Source: Chloroflexota bacterium (lineage in GTDB: Bacteria > Chloroflexota > Dormibacteria > Aeolococcales > Aeolococcaceae). Taken from it: a stretch of 7,277 nucleotides of DNA. This document shows, in pieces, positions 1 through 4,854 of the stretch. Each line of letters opens with the position of its first letter. Position 1 is the first letter of the stretch. Under the pieces are notes generated by a model. It was not told where the DNA came from and ran no database searches. It was given only the letters and a program-made list of their open reading frames with translations. Where the stretch lies: assembly GCA_005889515.1 (NCBI GenBank), contig VBHE01000265.1, positions 6,678 to 13,954 of the forward strand, written 5' to 3'. A program made the position numbers and the translations under genes.

Positions 1-1127
1 GCGCCGAGGTGCTCGCGGGCAGCCTCGAGCGCCGCGCCGGGATCCGACCCCAGCGCGCCCGCCACCGCGGCCAGGGTGCGCTCGACCTCGGCGGCGCCGG
101 GGTTGCCGAGGTGACCGATGCGGATGCCCCGACCGGCGAGGGCGCCGAGGCAGCCGGCGACCAGCACCCCCCGGGCGGCCATGCCCGCGCGCAGCTCGGC
201 GTCGTCGACGCCGGGCGGCAGGGCGAGCACGCTCAGGGTCGGCGCCAGAGCGGCCGCCTCGGTGAGCGGGGTGAACCCGAGCACGGCCATCCCCGCCCGC
301 AGCCCGGCGGCGACCCGCCGGTGGCGCTCGAAGCGCGGACCGAGCCCCTCGGCCTCGATGGCGTCGAGGGAGACCCCCAGGGCGCGGATCAGGCTGGTGG
401 CATGGGTGGAGAAGTAGCGGGTGGGCTCCTCCATCACCGGCTCCCAGCGGCGCAGGTCGGCGTAGTAGGCGGCGACCGAGGCGAGGGCGGCACGTCGCTC
501 GCGGGCCCGCACCGAGACGGCGGCGACGGTCAGGCCCGGGGGCAGCCCGAGGCCCTTCTGAGCCCCGGTGATGACGACGTCGACCCCCCAGGCGTCCATG
601 GTCTCCTCGACGGCGCCGGTGGCGCAGACCCCGTCGAGCACCACCAGGGCGCCGTGCTCGCGGGCGACGGCGACGAGAGCGGGGACGTCGGCCAGCACCC
701 CGGTGCTGGTGTCGACGTGGGTGATGGTGACCACCGCGGGCGCGGGGCCGGAGACGCAGGCGCGGCGCACCGCCTCGGGGTCGAGCCTCCTCCCCCACTC
801 GGAGCGGACCGGGACCGCCTCCTGGCCGAGGGCGGTGGCGATCTCGACGAAGCGGTCGCCGAAGAAGCCCTCGCTGCAGACCACCACCCGCTCCCCGGGT
901 GCGGCGTGGTTGACGAGCGCCACCTCCATGGCGAGCGTCCCCGAGCCGGCGAGGACGTGGACCAGCGCCCCCTCAGAGCCGACCAGGGCGCAGATGCCGC
1001 GCTGGGCGCGGCGCAGCGACGCCGCGTTCTCGGCGGAGGTGTGGCTGCGGACCGGCTCGGCGAGTGCCGCGAGGACGTCCTCGCGCACCGGCACCGGCCC
1101 CGGGATCATCAGCAGGGGATCGGGCAT
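1..1127 (-). CDS. Class V aminotransferase, serine-pyruvate / alanine-glyoxylate type (3' end cut by window edge)
   Basis: PLP-dependent transaminase of fold type I. By family it would move an amino group from serine or alanine to pyruvate or glyoxylate in the cytosol; the exact substrate cannot be read from sequence. Reading the minus strand from ATG at 1127 gives 375 codons without a stop up to the window edge, against about 380-390 residues usual for the family, so only the extreme C-terminus is missing. Visible motifs are the N-terminal MIPGPVPV segment (residues 7-14), a phosphate-binding GSGTLAME (61-68), THVDTSTG (136-143), the PLP-nitrogen Asp in VLDGVCATGA (D165), the Schiff-base lysine in TGAQKGLGLPPG (K191) and the C-terminal RIGHLGN (336-342). 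In many relatives the third motif reads HxETSTG, so D139 is a conservative change. No good Shine-Dalgarno precedes the ATG. The gene is divergent from the alpha/beta hydrolase. Family call is firm; substrate is open. Confidence 0.93.
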   Translation of the reverse strand, partial: MPDPLLMIPGPVPVREDVLAALAEPVRSHTSAENAASLRRAQRGICALVGSEGALVHVLAGSGTLAMEVALVNHAAPGERVVVCSEGFFGDRFVEIATALGQEAVPVRSEWGRRLDPEAVRRACVSGPAPAVVTITHVDTSTGVLADVPALVAVAREHGALVVLDGVCATGAVEETMDAWGVDVVITGAQKGLGLPPGLTVAAVSVRARERRAALASVAAYYADLRRWEPVMEEPTRYFSTHATSLIRALGVSLDAIEAEGLGPRFERHRRVAAGLRAGMAVLGFTPLTEAAALAPTLSVLALPPGVDDAELRAGMAARGVLVAGCLGALAGRGIRIGHLGNPGAAEVERTLAAVAGALGSDPGAALEAAREHLG

Positions 1128-1145
1128 GGGGGGATTCTCGCCTAA

Positions 1146-1155
1146 GCTGCGCAGC
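1146..1155. promoter_or_regulatory. 10-bp perfect palindrome in the divergent intergenic region
   Basis: GCTGCGCAGC is its own reverse complement and lies in the 62-bp gap (1128-1189) between the divergent aminotransferase and hydrolase starts, where both promoters or a shared operator must sit if the genes are not read from inside each other. In DNA this GC-rich a 10-bp palindrome can occur by chance, and I see no convincing -10/-35 pair next to it. Operator function is only a suggestion. Confidence 0.2.
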
Positions 1156-1175
1156 GGTCGCGGACGGCGGTGGTC

Positions 1176-1182
1176 AGGAGGG
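1176..1182 (+). promoter_or_regulatory. Ribosome-binding site fixing the GTG start at 1190
   Basis: AGGAGGG is a near-perfect Shine-Dalgarno sequence seven bases before GTG 1190. It decides the start of the alpha/beta hydrolase against an in-frame ATG at 1064, which lies inside the divergent aminotransferase gene. Confidence 0.85.
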
Positions 1183-1189
1183 ATCAGCG

Positions 1190-2014
1190 GTGCCCCACAC
1201 CGAGGCGAGCGGAGCGCGCATCCACTGGGAGGAGCAGGGCGAGGGCCCGCCGCTGCTCCTGGTGATGGGATTCGGCCTCAGCAGCGACGCCTGGACTCCG
1301 ATGCTCCCGGTCCTCGGCGGCTTCCGGACGATTCGCTTCGACAACCGCGGCACGGGCGGCTCGGGGCCGTCCGGGGACGGCTACAGCGTCGAGGCGATGG
1401 CCGCCGACGCCGCCGCCGTCCTCGACGCCGCACAGGTGGAGCGAGCCCACGTCCACGGCGTCTCCATGGGCGGCATGATCTCGCTCAGCCTCGCGCTCGA
1501 CCACCCCGGGCGGGTGGGGAGCCTGGTGCTCGGATGCACCACCGCCGCCCCCCTCCGCGCCGCCGGCGACGGCGGCCAGATCATCGAGCTGACCCAGGCG
1601 ACGATGCAGATGAGCTCCGACCCCGACGCGGCGCTCGACCGCCTGCTGCCGCTGCTCTTCAGCGACGAGTTCCGCGCCGAGAACCCCGCGCTCCGCGAGC
1701 TCGGCCAGGTCCTCACCGCGAGCGGAGCACGCCCCGAGGACGCGATGGCGGCGATGCGCGCGATCGCCGATCTCACCACCGGGAAGGCGTTCGACGTCAG
1801 CGACCGCCTCGGCGAGATCCATGCCCCCACCCTGGTCCAGCACGGCACCGCCGACCGGCTCATCCCCGTCGAGGAGGGCCGCCGCCTCGCCGCAGCGATC
1901 CCCGGGGCCGAGTACCAGGAGCTCGAGGGCGCGGGTCACGGCTACGCGATGGAGCGCCCCATGGAGGCGTTCGGGCGGCTGCTCGGCTTCCTCGGCGAGC
2001 ACCCGCTTCGATAG
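1190..2014 (+). CDS. Alpha/beta hydrolase
   Basis: A 274-residue cytosolic hydrolase of the alpha/beta fold; there is no signal peptide or membrane segment. The catalytic triad is visible: the nucleophile elbow GVSMGG (S92), the acid in GTADRLIP (D222) and the histidine in GAGHGYAMERP (H250). The strand-4 turn motif DNRGTGGS (51-58), with the small-residue pattern typical of the family, and an oxyanion segment MGFG (26-29) before the SSDAW stretch are also present. A cap region of about 80 residues (roughly 120-205) lies between nucleophile and acid. Length is normal. The overall pattern resembles esterase, 3-oxoadipate enol-lactonase-like and haloperoxidase-like members, but nothing fixes a substrate. 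It is a single gene on its strand, divergent from the aminotransferase and convergent with the S53 peptidase gene. Confidence 0.9.
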   Translation: MPHTEASGARIHWEEQGEGPPLLLVMGFGLSSDAWTPMLPVLGGFRTIRFDNRGTGGSGPSGDGYSVEAMAADAAAVLDAAQVERAHVHGVSMGGMISLSLALDHPGRVGSLVLGCTTAAPLRAAGDGGQIIELTQATMQMSSDPDAALDRLLPLLFSDEFRAENPALRELGQVLTASGARPEDAMAAMRAIADLTTGKAFDVSDRLGEIHAPTLVQHGTADRLIPVEEGRRLAAAIPGAEYQELEGAGHGYAMERPMEAFGRLLGFLGEHPLR

Positions 2015-2022
2015 ACCGCCGC

Positions 2023-2049
2023 GGGCGGGGGATCCGGGATCCCCCGCCC
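2023..2049. terminator. 12-bp stem-loop between convergent genes
   Basis: GGGCGGGGGATC (2023-2034) and its exact complement at 2038-2049 enclose a 3-base loop. The hairpin starts nine bases after the hydrolase stop at 2014 and lies 16 bases beyond the convergent S53 peptidase stop at 2066, so it can serve both transcripts. There is no U-run on either side, so it is a strong stem without the full intrinsic-terminator signature, as is common in high-GC genomes. Confidence 0.65.
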
Positions 2050-2065
2050 CGGCGTTCACATCGAG

Positions 2066-3292
2066 CTAGAAGGCGTTGGTCCCCGCCGGGCTGCCCAGGC
2101 CGGTCGGGCCGTGATAGCCCGGGCCGGGGGCGGCGCTTCCTCCGGAGGAGCCGAGGATGCCACCGAGCAGGCCGCTGCCGCCGCCGCTCTGGGCGACGTC
2201 GTAGAGCGCCCCGACGGCCGCGTAGGCCCGGCTCGCGCCCACCAGGTCGCGGGTGTTGCCCACGAGCGCGTAGATCGAGGCGATGATCGGCGCGGCGGCG
2301 CTGGTGCCGCCGGCGACCGTCCAGCCCTGGGACCGGTAGCTGTTGTAGACGGCCACGCCGGTGCGCGGATCGGCGACCGCGGCGACGTCGGCGATGCTCC
2401 GCCCCGAGCAGCCGGTCGCGCCCTGCCAGGCCGGCTTGGCCTCGACGGAGCTGCAGCCGTAGCCGCTGCCGCTCCACGCCGTCTCGGCCCAGCCACGAGG
2501 GGTGTTCGCGCGGCTCAGGCTGGTGCCCCCCACGGCGGTCACCAGCGGCGAGGCCGCCGGGTAGATGGGGCCGCCGCCCCCGAGGAGGCTCGCGCCGCCG
2601 GAGTCGCCGGAGGCGGCCACCAGGGCGACGCCCGGATGGGTGAAGTACTGCCCGTCCCAGCCCAGCTCGTCGGAGGTCTCCGAGGAGCCGAAGCTGTCGC
2701 TCACCGCGACCACCCCGGGGGCGGTGGCGGCGATGTTCTCGGCGGCGCCGAGCGAGGGCATGTCGGTGGCGTCGGCCTCGACCAGCAGGATGCCGCAGCT
2801 GGGGCAGGCGGCGGAGATCATCTCGAGGTCGAGCGAGGTCTCCTGCGCCCAGCCCGCGTCGGCGGCCGGGAACCGGGTGCCGCCGCGCTGGTCGGCCTTG
2901 CGGAAGCAGCCGTTGGCGACGGTGCAGGGGGGCAGCCCGAAGGTGGCGCGGTAGACGCCGAGGTCGGCCTCGGCGTTGGGGTCGTCGTACGCGTCGACGA
3001 CCGCCACGGTGCGGCCCCGGGCGCCGATTGCGGGCAGGCCGTAGGCGGAGCGGATGTCGGTCGGGGTGAGGCCCGCGGGGCCGCCCCCGGCGTCGGCCGG
3101 CCTCGCCGGCGTGTGCATGAAGAGGGCCAGGCAGCGAGCCATCCCCGGGGCGGCGGCCCCGCAGGCCGCCGGCGAGGCGGTCTGCACCGCCACCATCATC
3201 CGCGTCCCCGGCGCCCATCCCTCCGCTGCCATCAGCACGACGCCGATGGAGACCATCGCGCCGGCAATTCGGCGCACCCCCCGTCTCGTCAC
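2066..3292 (-). CDS. Secreted S53 (sedolisin-type) serine-carboxyl peptidase
   Basis: An exported endopeptidase of 408 residues from GTG 3292. The start is set by GGAGG seven bases upstream and by a basic n-region (TRRGVRR, possibly Tat-like) plus a hydrophobic stretch (about 9-23) directly after it. The S53 catalytic set is visible: Glu and Asp in QETSLDLEM (E151, D155), the oxyanion Asp in ASGDSGG (D230) and the nucleophile in GGTSAAAP (S331). The segment VDAYDDPNAEADL (99-111) and the PPCTVANGC and CPSC cysteines (C123, C129, C163, C166) match an extracellular actinobacterial-type subgroup. Two oddities stand out. Only about 50 residues separate the signal peptide from the catalytic domain (from about 75), far short of the usual S53 prodomain. 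The C-terminal calcium-loop motif reads GYHGPTGLGSP, with H394 where relatives carry Asp, although the other ligand region YDV (D365) is kept. It is preceded by the terminator of the repeat-protein gene, so it probably has its own promoter. Confidence 0.92.
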   Translation of the reverse strand: MTRRGVRRIAGAMVSIGVVLMAAEGWAPGTRMMVAVQTASPAACGAAAPGMARCLALFMHTPARPADAGGGPAGLTPTDIRSAYGLPAIGARGRTVAVVDAYDDPNAEADLGVYRATFGLPPCTVANGCFRKADQRGGTRFPAADAGWAQETSLDLEMISAACPSCGILLVEADATDMPSLGAAENIAATAPGVVAVSDSFGSSETSDELGWDGQYFTHPGVALVAASGDSGGASLLGGGGPIYPAASPLVTAVGGTSLSRANTPRGWAETAWSGSGYGCSSVEAKPAWQGATGCSGRSIADVAAVADPRTGVAVYNSYRSQGWTVAGGTSAAAPIIASIYALVGNTRDLVGASRAYAAVGALYDVAQSGGGSGLLGGILGSSGGSAAPGPGYHGPTGLGSPAGTNAF

Positions 3293-3299
3293 CGAGTGT

Positions 3300-3304
3300 C
3301 CTCC
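3300..3304 (-). promoter_or_regulatory. Ribosome-binding site fixing the S53 peptidase GTG start
   Basis: On the minus strand GGAGG lies seven bases before GTG 3292. It supports this start over an in-frame TTG at 3388 or ATG at 3376, which would put about 28-32 non-hydrophobic residues in front of the signal peptide. Confidence 0.85.
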
Positions 3305-3368
3305 AAGCTCATTCCCGTCCAGGTGGCGGGCCGGGGGCCGTTCCGCGGCTGCACGCGGGTACCCCTCG

Positions 3369-3400
3369 TAAAACATCAAACCCCGCAAAAACCTCCGGGG
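3369..3400 (-). terminator. Possible second weak stem-loop and AT-rich patch
   Basis: On the minus strand CCCCG (3396-3400) and CGGGG (3381-3385) can form a 5-bp stem with a 10-base loop, followed by a T-rich stretch TTTGATGTTTT (3370-3380). It sits directly behind the strong terminator at 3409-3437 and could be a backup terminator. This stretch is also one of the few AT-rich patches in the window, so it may instead carry the promoter of the S53 peptidase. I could not recognise a clear -35/-10 pair. Confidence 0.3.
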
Positions 3401-3437
3401 AAACGAAAGAGGGCGGGGCCACGTTGGCCCCGCCCTC
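3401..3437 (-). terminator. Rho-independent terminator of the repeat-protein gene
   Basis: On the minus strand, GAGGGCGGGGCCA (3425-3437) and its exact complement (3409-3421) form a perfect 13-bp stem with a 3-base loop, followed by TTTCGTTT (3401-3408). It lies 44 bases past the repeat-protein stop codon at 3481 and before the S53 peptidase start, so it separates the two secreted-protein genes. This is the most convincing terminator in the window. Confidence 0.88.
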
Positions 3438-3480
3438 CTCGTTCAGGGAAGCCCCCTCTCTCGGGGTCCCCTGTCACCGC

Positions 3481-4677
3481 CTACAGGCAGCCGACCACCG
3501 GAAGGCAGACGTTCGCCGAGACGGGAAGCGACTGGGTGAGGTTGCCGGTCACGTCCGAGACCTGGGGGACGTGGACGGGGAGCGCGTTGGTGACCGACCC
3601 GAGCAGGTTGTTGACGGTCCCGGTCACCGTGTTCAGGGTGTTGTTGACGGTGTCGGTGACCCCGCTCACCGACGGGACGAGGGGAAGCGCCGGCAGGTTG
3701 ACCTGGGGCAGCGCCGGCATGTTGAGGTTCACCTGGGCCTGCGCCTGCGAGCCGCCCGCGGTGGTCGAGGCCGAGGCCGAACCGCCGGTGATCCCACCGG
3801 TGACGCCGCCGAGGGTCGAGGTCACGGTGTTGACCACGCCGGGCAGGGTCCCGGTCGGGTCGAGGCCGGCCGCGGTGTTGAGGAGGCCGCTGGCCGCGCC
3901 GGTCGGGTTGCTGACGACGCCGGTCACCGCGTTGAGCGGGTTGCCGCCGAGGCCGTTCATGAGGCCGCCGACGAGGCCGGTCGGATCGAGGCCGCCGACC
4001 ATGCTGAGCACGCTGCTCAGCGATCCGGTCGGGTTGCTCATGATCCCGGAGAGGATGCTGGTCGGATCGCCGACCAGGCCGGTCACGGCGCCGAGGGGAT
4101 CGCCGGTCACCGAGCTCACCAGGGAGGCCGGGTTGCCCGCGATGCCGGTGACGGTGCCGACGACGCCGGAGAGCGCGCTGCTGCCGATCAGCCCGTTGAG
4201 CACGTCGAGACCGGGGAGGCTGCCGAGCAGCGCGTTGGGATCGGGGAGCATGGACAGGATGTTGGCCGGGTTGCCGAGGCCGCCGGTCACCCCCTGCACG
4301 GGGGCGAGGATGGAGCTGACGTCGATGACGTTCAGCACGCTCATCGGGTTCTGCGCGATCCCGGTCACGAAGCCGGTGGGATCACTGATGAGCTGGTTGG
4401 CCGCGGGCGGAAGGTTCACGGGCAGCGGCGGGAGCGGAAGCCCGAGCGACTGTGCGACCTGCTGCGCGGAGCCAAAGATCGAGCCGCTGTCGATCGTCGG
4501 AAGTGCGCCGAGCGACGGGAGGCTGGCGATGCTGAGCGTCGCCGACATGCCCGGACCGGAGGCATCGGCCGCGATCGCCGAGGAGTCGGCGAAGGCGTGG
4601 GTGCCGCCGACCGCGAGCGCCGCGGTGGCACCGGCCAGGGCGGCCGACCCGACGACGAGGCTGATCCTTCTCTTCAT
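3481..4677 (-). CDS. Secreted low-complexity Asn-Pro/Asp-Pro repeat protein, family unknown
   Basis: I do not recognise a family. From ATG 4677 it gives 398 residues with a clear signal peptide: KRR, a hydrophobic core (5-24) and a probable cut after AFA (28-30). The mature part has three zones. Residues 31-97 are Ser/Leu/Pro-rich. Residues 98-299 are built on NP or DP dipeptides (at 99, 110, 136, 146, 182, 193, 204, 215, 231, 246, 257, 273) followed by Val/Leu/Gly/Ser/Thr stretches, spaced mostly 11 or 15-16. Residues 300-398 run from a Ser/Ala/Gln linker through VNL-PALP repeats and TVNN repeats to a tail with two cysteines (C391, C397), the only ones in the protein. The mature sequence has no Lys, Arg, Glu, Tyr or Trp; its charge comes from about 13 Asp and one His. 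There is no LPxTG motif, C-terminal membrane anchor or enzyme motif. A surface-layer, matrix or amphiphilic coat role in the manner of chaplins is possible, but there is no chaplin domain. The gene is monocistronic, between a long leader and a strong terminator. Confidence 0.85.
   Translation of the reverse strand: MKRRISLVVGSAALAGATAALAVGGTHAFADSSAIAADASGPGMSATLSIASLPSLGALPTIDSGSIFGSAQQVAQSLGLPLPPLPVNLPPAANQLISDPTGFVTGIAQNPMSVLNVIDVSSILAPVQGVTGGLGNPANILSMLPDPNALLGSLPGLDVLNGLIGSSALSGVVGTVTGIAGNPASLVSSVTGDPLGAVTGLVGDPTSILSGIMSNPTGSLSSVLSMVGGLDPTGLVGGLMNGLGGNPLNAVTGVVSNPTGAASGLLNTAAGLDPTGTLPGVVNTVTSTLGGVTGGITGGSASASTTAGGSQAQAQVNLNMPALPQVNLPALPLVPSVSGVTDTVNNTLNTVTGTVNNLLGSVTNALPVHVPQVSDVTGNLTQSLPVSANVCLPVVGCL
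3787..4038 (-). repeat. Tandem 126-bp (42-residue) imperfect duplication inside the repeat protein
   Basis: Residues 214-255 and 256-297 align without gaps: both begin SNPTG and both carry GLDPTG 15 residues later, so NP 215/257 and DP 231/273 are each 42 residues apart. At DNA level the shared GGTCGGGTTGCT recurs exactly 126 bp apart (3901 and 4027 on the plus strand). The copies have diverged between the anchors, so the duplication is not recent. Confidence 0.75.
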
Positions 4678-4685
4678 GGATCTTG

Positions 4686-4691
4686 TCCCCT
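4686..4691 (-). promoter_or_regulatory. Ribosome-binding site of the repeat-protein gene
   Basis: AGGGGA on the minus strand lies eight bases before ATG 4677. Together with the signal peptide that follows, it fixes the start and excludes the much longer in-frame extension reaching 5325, which would run through the upstream hydrolase gene. Confidence 0.75.
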
Positions 4692-4701
4692 GGCGCGGGC
4701 T

Positions 4702-4762
4702 GCACCCCACGCATGTTGTCCGGAGAGAGGCTCCGGCCGAACAGGGAGACGCTGCGGGGTGC
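4702..4762 (-). promoter_or_regulatory. Imperfect long hairpin in the leader of the repeat-protein gene
   Basis: Three nested complementary pairs lie on one axis: GCACCCC/GGGGTGC (4702-4708 with 4756-4762), TGTT/AACA (4714-4717 with 4740-4743) and CCGGAG/CTCCGG (4720-4725 with 4731-4736, 5-base loop). In the minus-strand transcript this would be a 61-nt structured element ending ten bases before the Shine-Dalgarno site. It does not fit the c-di-AMP or c-di-GMP riboswitch patterns I know. It may be an RNA stability or translation-control element, or chance pairing in GC-rich DNA. Confidence 0.4.
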
Positions 4763-4789
4763 CATTCCCTTGTGGTCCAGGGTGCTTTC

Positions 4790-4854
4790 GTGACAATTGG
4801 TGACCCGTGTCGCGATCCCGTCACAATCATCACAAGGTCGGGTGACGGCGTTAC
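4790..4854. promoter_or_regulatory. Cluster of GTGAC/GTCAC boxes upstream of the repeat-protein gene
   Basis: In 65 bp there are six related pentamers: GTGAC at 4790 and 4800, GTCAC at 4820, ATCAC at 4829, GTGAC at 4842 and GTTAC at 4850. TCACAA occurs twice with a 9-bp period (4821, 4830), and CCGTCAC/GTGACGG (4818-4824 and 4842-4848) is an inverted repeat with a 17-base spacer. The block lies just behind the hydrolase stop and 113-177 bp upstream of the repeat-protein ATG, as expected for an activator or repressor array. Nine-base loose direct repeats around GTCACA are reminiscent of mycobacterial MtrA sites, but that link is only an analogy. The inverted repeat could also act as a weak stem-loop at the end of the hydrolase operon. 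Confidence 0.4.

Noticed and set aside
9..1145. A 378-codon open frame on the plus strand
   Set aside because: It is the antisense shadow of the class V aminotransferase, whose minus-strand translation carries all PLP-site motifs.
1064..1189. Longer N-terminus for the alpha/beta hydrolase from ATG 1064
   Set aside because: The extra 42 residues are Arg/Pro/Ala-rich, overlap the divergent aminotransferase gene, and have no ribosome-binding site. GTG 1190 has a near-perfect one.
3293..3388. Upstream TTG/ATG starts for the S53 peptidase
   Set aside because: They would bury the signal peptide behind about 30 polar residues. GTG 3292 has GGAGG at ideal spacing.
3481..4677. Repeat protein as a chaplin, PE/PPE or collagen-like protein
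   Set aside because: There is no chaplin domain cysteine pattern, no N-terminal PE or PPE motif, and no Gly-x-y triplet periodicity. Only the secreted, low-charge character is shared.
4702..4800. c-di-AMP or c-di-GMP riboswitch in the repeat-protein leader
   Set aside because: The conserved core sequences I know for these classes are not present. Only generic stems are seen.
4790..4848. CRP-type operator (TGTGA-N6-TCACA)
   Set aside because: GTGA and TCAC elements are present but not at the six-base spacing required for a CRP site.
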